A stretch of 64,000 bases of DNA, taken from NCBI GenBank assembly GCA_018242585.1, contig JAFEBQ010000016.1:107816-171815 (forward strand), read 5' to 3'. Position numbers and translations under genes: made by a program. The stretch comes from Planctomycetota bacterium (GTDB lineage Bacteria; Planctomycetota; Planctomycetia; Pirellulales; PNKZ01). Positions 1 through 8,564 of this stretch are shown here, one piece after another; the stretch's first letter is position 1; each line of letters starts with the position of its first letter. The notes beneath the pieces were generated by a model. That model was not told the DNA's origin. It made no database searches and worked only from the letters and a program-made list of their open reading frames with translations.

Positions 1-303
1 TTCCTTGGTGATCAGCTTCAAGCCGTCGGCCAAGGTTTGCAGCCAGCCGAACTTGCCACCGACGCGCGTGGGGCCCAGGCGGTCTTGAATGCGCCCCGAG
101 ACTTTGCGTTCGAGCCAGATGAAGAACAGCGCGCCGACGGCGACGACATTAATAATGAGGACGGCGTGGACCAGTGCAGTCAGCAAGTATCCCGTCGCAA
201 TGACAACCCATTGCGGGGGAACCAGCCACAACAACCAACTGGGAAGGTGTCCTGAGAGCCAACCTGCCAAGCTAGTTAATAGTTGGACGAGATAATCGGC
301 CAC
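1..303 (-). CDS. nuoH: NADH-quinone oxidoreductase subunit H (NuoH), N-terminal part, cut by the window edge
   Basis: NuoH is the membrane subunit of respiratory complex I beside the quinone site. The reverse strand gives 101 codons from a GTG at 303 to the window edge. A hydrophobic first segment is followed by an [18 protein letters not shown] stretch and then a [16 protein letters not shown] stretch, matching the conserved first cytoplasmic loop of NuoH. A GAGAGGAAG ribosome-binding site lies about 9 nt before the GTG, which supports this start. The rest of the gene, and probably the nuo operon, lies to the left. The gene is divergent from the ceramidase-like gene at 554. Confidence 0.9.
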   Translation of the reverse strand, partial: MADYLVQLLTSLAGWLSGHLPSWLLWLVPPQWVVIATGYLLTALVHAVLIINVVAVGALFFIWLERKVSGRIQDRLGPTRVGGKFGWLQTLADGLKLITKE

Positions 304-553
304 GGCCGCGGACTTCCTCTCGGCGGAATTCGAGCGCAAAAACGGCGGCGCGAAGTGGCCGCTCTTAAGATCGTGAAATATGGCACAAGGGGGGGCGGGC
401 GACAAGCCCCCGGCTCGCTCGTTTTAACCACGCGTTTTCACGGCATTTGCCGCTGATGAACGCGAAATTGTAATTGAGCCCGGAATCGACTATTTGTGAG
501 GCTTCGCCCGCATTGCGCCATGCCTCCCGCCGCCAAAAAAGAAAGGTTCTCCG
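304..553. other. Divergent intergenic region
   Basis: This 250-nt gap separates nuoH (leftward) from the ceramidase-like gene (rightward) and must carry both promoters. I see no convincing ORF, tRNA or repeat in it. Confidence 0.4.
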
Positions 554-2086
554 ATGTTGATTTGCCAACAATGGGTTCACGCGTTGATGGTTGGCGCGCT
601 ACTGCTCTCGCCACTGGTCACGCGCGCCGCCGAGCCGGTTGCGTCGGCTTTCAAAGCCGGTTTCGCCGAGCGGGACATTACGCCCGAGATCGGCATGGAA
701 CAGCCCGGCGGGTACGGCAAATCGTTCCATCGCTCGCTGCACGATCCTTGCAAGGTCCGGGCCGCCGTGTTCGACGACGGCAAGAACCGCGTCGCGATCG
801 TCGGGCTCGACGCCCTGTTGATTCGTCGGCCGCAAGTGCTGGCCGCGCGGCGTGGCATTCAAGAGCGGGCCGGCATCGCGCCCGAGGCGGTGCTGATCTC
901 GGCGTCTCACTCGCATTCGTCGGGGCCGGTCGGCATGGTGCTGCCCGGCGAGTTCGACAACGCGCCGGCCGACGTGCGGCAGTTGGCCTATGAGAAGACA
1001 TCGATGGCCAATGCGGAATACTTGAAGCGCGTCGAGCAAGCGATCGTCGACGCGGTCTGCGAAGCCAACGAGCGGCGCACCGCGGCCACGGCCGGCGTCG
1101 GCTACGGCGTCGAAGAGCGGGTCGCCTACAACCGGCGGTTCCGGATGACCAACGGCCTGACCATGACTCACCCGCGGCAAGGGAACCCCGACATCGTCGA
1201 ACCCGCCGGCCCGGTCGATCCGCAAGTCGGCGTGCTCGGTGCCTGGAACGCCGAGGGGAAACTGATCGGCTGCGTCGTCAACTTCGCCTGTCACGCCACG
1301 ACCAGCCCCGGCGGCATCTCGGCCAATTACATCTATTATTTGGAGCAAGTCATCCGCGGCTCGTTCGGGCCGGACGTGGTGGTGGTGTTCCTGCCCGGCT
1401 GCTGTGGCGACATTACCCAGGTCGACAACCAGAGCCCCTACGTGAATCGCGCGGCCGAGAATTGGGCCCGCTATGTCGGCGGCCGAGTCGGGGCCGAAGC
1501 CGTCAAGGTGCTGCTTACGGTCGAGCCGGCCGATCTGTCGCCGGTCGGCGTCAAGACGACCGTGTTATCGCTCAAGCGGCGCGTGCCGAGCGCCGAGCGC
1601 GTCTCGCGCTGCCGGCAAATCGTCACGCAAGATCCCAAGAAGGTGAACGCCACCGAGTGGGCCTTCGCCAAGGAGATTGTCCTGCTCGACGCGCTGTTGA
1701 AGCACGAGCCGGTGAAAGAGACCGAGATTCAGGCGGTGCAGGTCGGGCCGCTGGTGCTGATTACGAACCCGGCGGAGTTTTTCTGTGAGTTCGGTCTGCG
1801 CCAGAAAGCAGAGAGCGGCTTCCCGTTCACGTTCCCGGTGGAACTGGCCAACGACTGTGTGGGCTATGTGCCGACGGCCGAGGCGCTGGGCCCGCGCGGC
1901 GGCGGGTACGAAACGCGGCTGACGTTCTACAGCAACCTGGAACCGACCGCCGGCGATCAGATTACCGAAGCGGGCATTAAACTGGCGCACCAGTTCAAGC
2001 CGACCGCGGCCCCCGAGCGAGCCAAGGTGCCACCGTTCAAAGGCACTGGCTGGGACTACGGCGCGGTGCCGCCGGAGTTGGATTGA
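554..2086 (+). CDS. Secreted neutral/alkaline ceramidase-like protein
   Basis: 510 residues with an N-terminal signal peptide (about 1-26, ending near TRAAEP). The body matches the N-terminal domain of neutral/alkaline non-lysosomal ceramidases (amide hydrolases of sphingolipids): AGFAERDITP at the domain start, zinc-type histidines in ASHSHSSGP (H119, H121) and H247 in NFACHATT. The position of the catalytic serine in known ceramidases (GDVSPN) reads GDITQV, so Ser is replaced by Thr288. Planctomycetes carry many such paralogues of unknown substrate, so a generic envelope amidase role is as likely as true ceramide cleavage. A PIG-L gene and a second paralogue follow after a 0.5-kb gap. Confidence 0.8.
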   Translation: MLICQQWVHALMVGALLLSPLVTRAAEPVASAFKAGFAERDITPEIGMEQPGGYGKSFHRSLHDPCKVRAAVFDDGKNRVAIVGLDALLIRRPQVLAARRGIQERAGIAPEAVLISASHSHSSGPVGMVLPGEFDNAPADVRQLAYEKTSMANAEYLKRVEQAIVDAVCEANERRTAATAGVGYGVEERVAYNRRFRMTNGLTMTHPRQGNPDIVEPAGPVDPQVGVLGAWNAEGKLIGCVVNFACHATTSPGGISANYIYYLEQVIRGSFGPDVVVVFLPGCCGDITQVDNQSPYVNRAAENWARYVGGRVGAEAVKVLLTVEPADLSPVGVKTTVLSLKRRVPSAERVSRCRQIVTQDPKKVNATEWAFAKEIVLLDALLKHEPVKETEIQAVQVGPLVLITNPAEFFCEFGLRQKAESGFPFTFPVELANDCVGYVPTAEALGPRGGGYETRLTFYSNLEPTAGDQITEAGIKLAHQFKPTAAPERAKVPPFKGTGWDYGAVPPELD

Positions 2087-2136
2087 AGAAGAGGGAGAGA
2101 AGAGGGGTTAGGGACTAGAGAAATGCGGGGGCGCGT

Positions 2137-2259
2137 ATGAACGAGTCAACCTTGGCGGCGAATCAGAGTGGGCGACGATACGGCGCGCTGGCCATTGGGG
2201 TTGGCACGACGGCGCTGTGTGTCGGGTTCTTTCTGGCGATGGGGGTGGGAGTGTCGTAG
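2137..2259 (+). CDS. Possible 40-residue single-TM small protein
   Basis: A short ATG-to-TAG frame encodes a polar start (MNESTLAANQSGRRYG) followed by one hydrophobic helix rich in Gly, Ala, Val and Phe. Its composition is like a real small membrane protein and the codons are GC-rich like neighbouring genes. No good ribosome-binding site is visible, only a purine stretch further upstream, and the frame could be fortuitous. Confidence 0.3.
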   Translation: MNESTLAANQSGRRYGALAIGVGTTALCVGFFLAMGVGVS

Positions 2260-2320
2260 GTCAGGCCTCGGCCTGACGAAGTGGCATGCGTCAGTCTTGC
2301 GTGATAAAGTGCAACGGGAA

Positions 2321-2356
2321 CCCTCATCCGGCCTATCGGCCACCTTCTCACGGGGC
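2321..2356 (+). repeat. Dispersed repeat family A, degraded copy A1
   Basis: Carries the family core CCCTCATCCGGC ... GGCCACCTTCTC, preceded by a diverged form of the family's CGCGTCAGGCTGGCGCGATT flank. The closing GGGAGAAGG arm is lost. It lies in the 0.5-kb gap before the PIG-L gene. Other copies are at 8336-8386, 8424-8468, 25699-25746 and 61167-61216. Confidence 0.7.
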
Positions 2357-2592
2357 AACATTCTGCAACAGTTATCAGCCTGACCTACACCCTGACAAAC
2401 CTGCCTGCGGTTTGACGCCACGCGGCACGCGAATCCAATCCGCCCGTTGTTGGTACTTGCGCCAGTCAAAAACATTGGAACGGGCCATAACACCGACTAG
2501 GATCGTGGTCTGGCCGCGCGTCACTCCCGCCTTTTGCGCCGGCCTGCCTGCGCTCGCCACCTGTCATCCCGCCTATGGAGACCCACCCGATA

Positions 2593-3501
2593 ATGCGTCG
2601 CACGATGTTTACGCTGGCTGTCTGTATCGCCAATCTGCTCATGGCCGCCGGACCCGCGTGTGCCGCCGACGCTGATGGCAAGTTGAGGATCATCATCTTC
2701 GGCGCGCATCCGGACGACGCCCAGTACAAAGCCGGCGGCACGGCCGCCAAGTGGGCCAAGTTGGGGCACAAGGTCAAGCTCGTCTCGGTCACCAACGGCG
2801 ACATCGGCCATTGGCAATCGGCCGGCGGCCCGTTGGCTCAGCGGCGACTGGCCGAGGTGAAGAAGGCCGACGGGATCATCGGCGCCGAAACGCAGGTGCT
2901 CGACATCCACGACGGTGAGTTGGTCCCCACGCTGGAGAATCGCCTGAAGATCATTCGCGTCATCCGCGAGTGGCAAGCCGACATTGTGATCGCGCATCGC
3001 CCCTGGGACTATCATCCCGATCACCGCTACGTCGGCGTGCTGATGCAGGACGCGGCCTTCATGGTCACGGTGCCGTTCGTCTGTACCGACGTGCCGCCGC
3101 TGAAAAAGAATCCGGTCTTTCTCTATTCGAGCGACGGGTTCAAGAAGCCCTATCCATTCCAGGCCGACATCGCCGTCTCGGTCGACGACGTGTTCGATTT
3201 GAAGCTGACCGCCATTCACGAAATGCCGTCCCAGCACTACGAAGGGGGGGCCAGCGGCAGCGAAGAATACGTCCGCAACGTGCCGCCGGCCTCGGACGAG
3301 GCGGCGCGCAAGGACTGGCTGCGCGATCGCTGGACCCAGCGCCAATCGGGCGAGGCGAACCGCTATCGCGACGCGCTGAACCGCTGGTACGGCCCCGAAA
3401 AAGGGGGGGCCGTGAAGTATGCCGAAGCTTTCGAAATCTGTGAATACGGCCGGCAACCGTCGACCGCCGAGATCAAAACCTTGTTCCCATTCTTTCCGTA
3501 A
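2593..3501 (+). CDS. Secreted PIG-L (LmbE) family deacetylase
   Basis: 302 residues from this ATG; an in-frame ATG at 2575 adds six residues before the signal peptide and looks less likely. The signal peptide spans about 1-24 (ending CAADAD). The Zn-binding GAHPDD motif lies near residues 37-42, followed by GGTAAKWAKLGHKVKLVSVT, typical of LmbE/PIG-L N-acetylglucosaminyl deacetylases. A second metal region is WDYHPDHRYVG. The family removes acetyl groups from GlcNAc-type sugars. It lies 10 nt before the second ceramidase-like gene, so the two are probably co-transcribed. Confidence 0.88.
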   Translation: MRRTMFTLAVCIANLLMAAGPACAADADGKLRIIIFGAHPDDAQYKAGGTAAKWAKLGHKVKLVSVTNGDIGHWQSAGGPLAQRRLAEVKKADGIIGAETQVLDIHDGELVPTLENRLKIIRVIREWQADIVIAHRPWDYHPDHRYVGVLMQDAAFMVTVPFVCTDVPPLKKNPVFLYSSDGFKKPYPFQADIAVSVDDVFDLKLTAIHEMPSQHYEGGASGSEEYVRNVPPASDEAARKDWLRDRWTQRQSGEANRYRDALNRWYGPEKGGAVKYAEAFEICEYGRQPSTAEIKTLFPFFP

Positions 3502-3511
3502 AGCACTTCTC

Positions 3512-4885
3512 ATGTTCAACACACGTGTTCTTTCGTTGGCGCTGTGGCCCTGCCTGATTGCCCTGGCCCAGGGGGCCGAACCGGCTGACGGTGCCTTTGC
3601 GGTCAAATCGAATCTGCGCGCCGGCTGCGCCAAGGTCGACATCACGCCCAGCGACGTCTCGGGCATGGTCGTGGTCGGGCATCGACGCGAAGTGACCGGC
3701 GTGCGCGATCCGTTGCGCGCGGGCGTGCTGGTGCTGGACGACGGCGAGACCCGCGCCGCCATTGTCACGCTCGACGTCATCGGCGCGTGGGAGCCCATGG
3801 TCAAGCAGGTGCGCGACCGGCTCGAACAAGCCATCAAGGTGCCCGCGGCGAACATTCTGGTGGCCGCGTCGCACAATCACTCGGGGCCGGGCTTTGCAGA
3901 GCACCCGCTGTGGGGACGCCGGCTGGTCGAACAGTTGGTCGAAGCGGCCCAGGCGGCGGCCGGCGCGATGCGCCCCGTCTCGATTGGCTATGGCGAGGAT
4001 CGCATCGGCTTTGGCATCAATCGTCGCAAGGTGATCGATGGCCGCGCCGTGGTGCGATTGAATCCCGAGGGGCCGAACGATCCGCGCGTGAAGGTGCTCC
4101 GCTTCGACGACGGCCGATCGCTAACGCCGCTGGCCGTGGTGATGCACGCCGTCTGCCACCCCTGCTTTTTTACCTGGGGGGACAAAGGGACGCCCCCTTA
4201 TCCGAACGGTTATCCCAAGCTGAGCGCTGACTTCCCCGGCGAGGCCCAGACATTCGTCGAGGGCGCCTACGCCCAGCGCACCTGCGCCTTGTTTCTGCAG
4301 GGTTGCGCCGGTGACATCCGGCCCAACCTACCCGGCTATCCCTATCGCTGCGCGGACGAAGCCGACATTCAATGGGCCGGCCGCGACTTGGGCTCGGCCG
4401 TGGCGCGCAGCCTGGCGCTGAGCGTCACGCGCGAGCAGCTGCGCGAGCGCCCCGAGTTTTACCAATTGCGGGTGGCCAACCAGACGCTCGAACTGCCGGG
4501 TAAAGAACATCCGGTCCAGGCCGAGATTCAGGCGCTGAAACTGGGGCCTTACCTGCTGTTGACGATGCCGGGCGAGCCGATGGTCGAGTACGGATTCAAG
4601 CTCGAACGAGCCATCGCCGACCGCGCCGTGCCGATCATCGTGGGCTACGCCAACGGCAACGTCGGTTATATTCCCACGGCCGATGCGTACACCGTTGGTG
4701 GCTACGAGCCGAATCGTTCGCCGTTGAAACCCGAGGCCGAGGCGTTGCTGTTGGAAGGGCTGGGGCGATTGGCCGATCGCGTGATTGGCGACGTATTCGA
4801 GTCGTTTTCCAAACACCCGAAAGATGTGCAAAAGCGCACCGAACAAGAACGGGCGCGCAATGCCGACAACAAAGCCACGAACTGA
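3512..4885 (+). CDS. Second secreted ceramidase-like protein
   Basis: 457 residues from an ATG 10 nt after the PIG-L stop; the frame is open further upstream, but that part overlaps PIG-L and this ATG starts a clear signal peptide (about 1-21). The fold markers of PF04734 are present: AGCAKVDITPSDVSG, the HNHSGPG zinc motif (H121, H123) and H216 in HAVCHPCFF. Where ceramidases have the nucleophilic Ser of GDVSPN, this protein has GDIRPN with Arg270, so classic ceramidase catalysis looks unlikely unless another residue substitutes. It is the middle gene of a three-gene operon. Confidence 0.82.
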   Translation: MFNTRVLSLALWPCLIALAQGAEPADGAFAVKSNLRAGCAKVDITPSDVSGMVVVGHRREVTGVRDPLRAGVLVLDDGETRAAIVTLDVIGAWEPMVKQVRDRLEQAIKVPAANILVAASHNHSGPGFAEHPLWGRRLVEQLVEAAQAAAGAMRPVSIGYGEDRIGFGINRRKVIDGRAVVRLNPEGPNDPRVKVLRFDDGRSLTPLAVVMHAVCHPCFFTWGDKGTPPYPNGYPKLSADFPGEAQTFVEGAYAQRTCALFLQGCAGDIRPNLPGYPYRCADEADIQWAGRDLGSAVARSLALSVTREQLRERPEFYQLRVANQTLELPGKEHPVQAEIQALKLGPYLLLTMPGEPMVEYGFKLERAIADRAVPIIVGYANGNVGYIPTADAYTVGGYEPNRSPLKPEAEALLLEGLGRLADRVIGDVFESFSKHPKDVQKRTEQERARNADNKATN

Positions 4886-4894
4886 AAGCAGATC

Positions 4895-5758
4895 ATGACG
4901 GTTGCCAATGACGAAGCCGCCCGGCGGGCCTATTGGGCCGAGCAGATGCAGGCCGGCTATGAAGTGATCCAGCGCGTTCTCCCTTGGCCGGTGCGCGAGT
5001 GCGGCGAAGGGTTCGGCTCGCTGCGCGATGCCGCCCAAGCAGCCGGAGTCGAGATGCTGTTCTCGACGTCGAAGATTGCCGGTGAACTCGATCGGGTGTA
5101 CTACATGCGCGAGAGCCTGGTCGAGCGCGTGGTGGCGGCCGGTCGCGACATGAATCGTCGCGGCTGGGTGCTGAAGATCGAGGACGCTTATCGCTCGCTC
5201 GACATGCAGCGGCAATTGGTCCGCAAGCCTGCGGTCTTCGACGCGATCTTGCGGAAGTGCGTCTGGGAGTGCGGCGGCCAGTTGCCGTCGGTCGAACTGC
5301 TGTCGCGCCGCGCCATTGTCCTGGTGGCCAATATTCCCAAGATCGGCACGCACATGTCGGGTTCGGCCATCGACGTTTCGGTCTTTCGCCGCGACGACGG
5401 CACGGAAGTCTGGCGCGGCAAGCCGTATTTGGAGATGAGCGAGCTGACCCCCATGCGTTCGCCGTATGTCGACGCCGACTCGCTGCGCAACCGATTGGAG
5501 ATCACGGCCCTGCTCGAAGCGCGTGGCTTTGTCCACTTCCCCTTCGAGTTCTGGCACTTCAACCAGGACGACGCGATGGGGAACTTGCTGTTGGGCAACA
5601 GCGAGCCGGGACGATTCGGGCCGGTCCATTGGGACCAGTCGACCAACCGCGTGACGCCGGTCGACGACCCGCTTGAGCCGTTGAACCCGCCCGAAGTGAT
5701 CGAGCGCGAGATCAGGGCGGCGCTCGAACGCGCCGCGGCCGACAGTGTGCAACATTAA
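4895..5758 (+). CDS. D-Ala-D-Ala dipeptidase-like M15 peptidase (VanX/DdpX family)
   Basis: 287 residues, no signal peptide visible, hence probably cytoplasmic. VanX-family enzymes hydrolyse D-Ala-D-Ala. The metal and catalytic pattern is complete: R100 in EDAYRS, H153 and D160 in THMSGSAIDVSVF, E218 and H221 in FEFWHF. It starts 9 nt after the preceding stop, so it belongs to the PIG-L/ceramidase-like operon. Planctomycetes have little peptidoglycan, so the substrate may be scavenged muropeptides or another D-amino-acid dipeptide (inference). Confidence 0.85.
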   Translation: MTVANDEAARRAYWAEQMQAGYEVIQRVLPWPVRECGEGFGSLRDAAQAAGVEMLFSTSKIAGELDRVYYMRESLVERVVAAGRDMNRRGWVLKIEDAYRSLDMQRQLVRKPAVFDAILRKCVWECGGQLPSVELLSRRAIVLVANIPKIGTHMSGSAIDVSVFRRDDGTEVWRGKPYLEMSELTPMRSPYVDADSLRNRLEITALLEARGFVHFPFEFWHFNQDDAMGNLLLGNSEPGRFGPVHWDQSTNRVTPVDDPLEPLNPPEVIEREIRAALERAAADSVQH

Positions 5759-5784
5759 GTCGTTGCTACGAAGTCCGTGCCGAG

Positions 5785-5884
5785 GGTGGCACGCCCAAGC
5801 GTAGCGCAGGGCGTGGTGAATTGCCGATCAAATGTTGGGGCTGGTACGCGCTTCCCCACGCCCAAAGGACGGGCGTGCCACCCC
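5785..5884. repeat. Dispersed repeat family B, copy B1 (imperfect inverted repeat)
   Basis: About 100 nt whose ends read GGTGGCACGCCC and GGGCGTGCCACC, with inner arms GCAGGGCGTGG and CCACGCCC. The same arrangement is at 25448-25548. It lies between the convergent ends of the VanX-like and sulfotransferase genes and may act as a bidirectional terminator or a REP-like element. Confidence 0.8.
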
Positions 5885-5926
5885 GATGCGAGAATGCAAC
5901 GAGTCACACTCACCCGAGGATGCGAC

Positions 5927-6841
5927 TCAGCGCGGCGGCTTGCGCTTGCGCGACGACGCGGCCCGCCAGGCGTCGATCCAGGCGGTTGACGACTCATAAC
6001 CCAGCGCGATCAAGGTCTCGCCGAACTGCGGGTCTTCTCGTAACACCTCTTCGATCCGCGCGATGTGCTCGGCGCTTTGCCAGCGCTGGACCGTGTTGTC
6101 GTCGACGGGGCGCAGCCCGTTCAGTGACGACAGATCGACGGTCGCGCGTTGCTCCTGGTGGAAGTGGGCAAAGCTCCGCGCGGTCGGCTCGCCGGTATAG
6201 GAGTCGATGCGCTGCTGCACCCCCGCCGTGTCGGTGACTAGATCTTCGTAGCGGACCACGAGCGCTCGGGGCGAGTCGAGCAAGGGCAGCAGCGCGGCCC
6301 GGTGCTTGCGCCACTTGTCCAGCGAGACAAAGTAACGGTGCGAGCCGGTCTTGGCGTGGTACGAGGTCAGCGCGTCGCGCGGGTCGCGCAACATCACAAT
6401 CGGGCGCAGCCGGGCCGTCCGCTGGCGATAGAAGTTGTGCAACCGATGCAGGCGGAGCAAGTCGGCAGGCGCCTTCGAGATCATCACCCGATGGTTGCGC
6501 AGCCGGTACATCGCCGCGCGCCACCCGGAAACTTCGCGGCCAAATCGCCGCGCGTGGGGCAGGGCGTATTCCAACATCAACTGCAACAGCGTTGTCCCGG
6601 ATCGGGGCAGGCCGCAGACGACAATATGCGTCCGCAACGGTCGCAGGCCCAACCAGCCCGTATCGGGCAGGCAAAAGAAACAACCCGCTAGTTGCCGCCG
6701 CCAGCGCTTCAGCAGATGCCAGTCGCTGAAGATTGTCTCGCGGTCATCGATCGCCGGAGTGTCGAACCCCGACCAGTCCAGCTTCGCGGTTGCCATATGT
6801 TCGGTGAGGGGAACGCTCGTTGTTGTCAAACTCGTCCGCAT
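5927..6841 (-). CDS. Sulfotransferase family protein
   Basis: 304 residues; an AAAGG box 7 nt before the ATG at 6841 supports this start. The PAPS 5'-phosphosulfate loop is seen as GLPRSGTTLLQL (about 77-88) and the 3'-phosphate-binding stretch as VMLRDPRDALTSYH (about 149-162). Such enzymes transfer sulfate from PAPS to carbohydrate or other hydroxyl acceptors; the acceptor cannot be told. It stands alone on the minus strand and its 3' end faces the VanX-like gene across repeat B1. Confidence 0.85.
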   Translation of the reverse strand: MRTSLTTTSVPLTEHMATAKLDWSGFDTPAIDDRETIFSDWHLLKRWRRQLAGCFFCLPDTGWLGLRPLRTHIVVCGLPRSGTTLLQLMLEYALPHARRFGREVSGWRAAMYRLRNHRVMISKAPADLLRLHRLHNFYRQRTARLRPIVMLRDPRDALTSYHAKTGSHRYFVSLDKWRKHRAALLPLLDSPRALVVRYEDLVTDTAGVQQRIDSYTGEPTARSFAHFHQEQRATVDLSSLNGLRPVDDNTVQRWQSAEHIARIEEVLREDPQFGETLIALGYESSTAWIDAWRAASSRKRKPPR

Positions 6842-7126
6842 ACGCCGGCCTTTCCTCGCCAGGGGGCAGCCCGGGCTCCGTGTGGCGTTGGAAACTATCG
6901 GCGGTTTGCGGAACGAACAATGTCAACGAAGGCGCGGATGAAGAACTCGTCATCGACGGGCGCGCTGCTGCCACCATGAGCCGGAGTTTTATTACGGCCT
7001 TGATTACAACGTAATCTTTTGACTACGAGATCGTAATGAAGATTGACCTTGCGTTGTATCAACGTGGCGCGCGAACTCGATCGCCACGAGCGCAGATGAG
7101 TCAGTAAACAGGCGACAACCAATTCA

Positions 7127-7200
7127 CCGTCATTCCTGCGCAGGCGGGAATCTAGACGCTCACCGTCACCACTAGATTCCCGCCTGCGCGGGAATGACGG
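7127..7200. repeat. Dispersed repeat family C, copy C1 (hairpin)
   Basis: Near-perfect inverted repeat: CCGTCATTCCTGCGCAGGCG ... GGGAATCTAG on the left and its complement on the right, around a loop of about 15 nt. A second copy is at 25850-25924. The attcccgcgcaggcgggaat core resembles REP-like elements of many bacteria. The rest of the 6842-7261 gap shows nothing recognisable. Confidence 0.85.
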
Positions 7201-7261
7201 CCTGCAACGGCATGCGACATAGCAATGAAAAACACTCTCGCCGCGACTGGCGGGCCGAGCG

Positions 7262-8191
7262 TTACAGCCCGAACGCCACGTCCATTTGCTGGGCAATGCT
7301 CGTCAGCTCTTTCAGATCGCCGCCGCCAACTTCGGCCGCCAGCCAGCCGTGGAAGTTGATCTCGGTGAGCGCTTTGCGGACGTCGGCGTAGTCGATGTCC
7401 CCTTCGCCGATCGGCGTGAACTTGTTGTTCGTGCGCGAGAAGCCTTTGATGTCGAGCTTGAGCACGCGTTTGTCGAGCTGGCGAATCCAGTCCCCCATGC
7501 TGCCGTACTTCCAGTGGTTGCCAATGTCGAACTGCATGCCGACCCAGGGGGAGTGAAACTCATCGACGTACTTCACGTACTTGTCGGCCGTCTGAGTCGC
7601 GCCGCCGGTATGGTCATAGAGGAACTGGTTCCAGACGTTCTCGATGACAATCGCCACGCCCAACTCAGCGGCCAGCGGCACCGCCTTGGCGATGTTCTCG
7701 ACCGAGCGTTGCCAGATTTCCTGCTCGGGTCCGTCTTCTCCCTTGCCGACGACGAGCAGCACGCTGTGGCCGCCGACGGCGTGCGTATCGCGGAGTGCGG
7801 TCTGTAAATCCTTGAGCGCCTGAGCCCGGGTGGCCGGGTCGGCGCTGGTGTGACGAATCTGCCAGTGCGAACCACAAACGGTTCCGTCGACCGGCAAGCC
7901 CGACTCGGCAATCGCCTTTCGCGTCTCGGCCACGTCCATGCCTGGCGCGGCCATTTCGACCCCTTGAAAGCCGGCTGCTTTCGCCGCCTTGAACTTATCG
8001 GTCAGCGTGCCGGGGACCTTGATCATGCCGACCTTGAGCGTCTTGTAGAGCCGGCCGGCCAGCGGGTACGAGGTGTCACTCGCCGACGGAGCGGCCCACA
8101 ACGGGCGCGTCGACGCGGCGGCCGCGGCGCCAGCCAGCAACGAAGCACCAGCCAGAAACGAACGACGATCAAGTTCAGGGCGTGGATTCAT
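7262..8191 (-). CDS. Tat-exported sugar phosphate isomerase/epimerase-like TIM-barrel protein
   Basis: 309 residues. A twin-arginine signal (DRRSFLAGASLLAG, then Ala-rich, about residues 8-34) predicts folded export. The rest is a xylose-isomerase-like/AP-endonuclease-2 barrel: GFQGVEMAAPG, VIENVWNQF, GMQFDIGNHWKYG, LKLDIKGF and GEGDIDYADV, with acidic and His residues at the usual strand ends for a divalent metal. Such proteins isomerise or epimerise sugars, or act on 3-keto-sugars. Planctomycetes often place them with DUF1080 and Gfo/Idh/MocA proteins, all present in this window. Confidence 0.85.
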   Translation of the reverse strand: MNPRPELDRRSFLAGASLLAGAAAAASTRPLWAAPSASDTSYPLAGRLYKTLKVGMIKVPGTLTDKFKAAKAAGFQGVEMAAPGMDVAETRKAIAESGLPVDGTVCGSHWQIRHTSADPATRAQALKDLQTALRDTHAVGGHSVLLVVGKGEDGPEQEIWQRSVENIAKAVPLAAELGVAIVIENVWNQFLYDHTGGATQTADKYVKYVDEFHSPWVGMQFDIGNHWKYGSMGDWIRQLDKRVLKLDIKGFSRTNNKFTPIGEGDIDYADVRKALTEINFHGWLAAEVGGGDLKELTSIAQQMDVAFGL

Positions 8192-8335
8192 GGCAATCTC
8201 TCAAGCGTGGGCGTGATTGATAAGGCGAGCGATACAATACGGGGGACAGTATACCTATGGCAAAGACGCGAAGCACGTGTTTGTCCGTGGTCGGTGGCAC
8301 CTCAGCGCGTCAGGCTGGCGCGATTCGGGGCAGGA

Positions 8336-8468
8336 ACCCTTCTCCCACCGGGAGAAGGTGGCGGCGGTAGCCGACGGATGAGGGTCACGCGTCAGGCTGG
8401 CGCGATTCGAGGTGGCGAGTGGAACCTCATCCGGCCTTCGGCCACCTTCTCCCGGGGGGAGAAGGGTT
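8336..8468. repeat. Dispersed repeat family A, head-to-head copies A2 and A3
   Basis: A2 (8336-8386, minus orientation) and A3 (8424-8468, plus orientation) each have the CCTCATCCGGC/CCACCTTCTCCC core. Each is flanked by GCGTCAGGCTGGCGCGATTC (8317 and 8390). Together they form a long inverted structure in the gap between the isomerase-like gene and the CehA gene. A stutter of CTAATCGCTAACGG type follows at about 8529-8553. Confidence 0.8.
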
Positions 8469-8564
8469 GACGCTGGCTCGGTGATGGTGGATGCCGCGTG
8501 GCCTACGGGGTGCGCGATCTGCGTCCTATCTAATCGCTAACGGCTAATCGCTTCCCCTCGCAAC

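Noticed and set aside
2146..2493. Minus-strand 115-codon open frame in the gap before the PIG-L gene
   Set aside because: Crosses a repeat copy and is rich in Arg/Pro/Cys in a way typical of non-coding GC-rich DNA; no ribosome-binding site or domain.
2521..3876. Long minus-strand open frame across the PIG-L and second ceramidase-like genes
   Set aside because: Composition is typical of an antisense shadow (Arg/Val/Asp-rich, no domain), while the plus strand has complete motifs, signal peptides and ribosome-binding sites.
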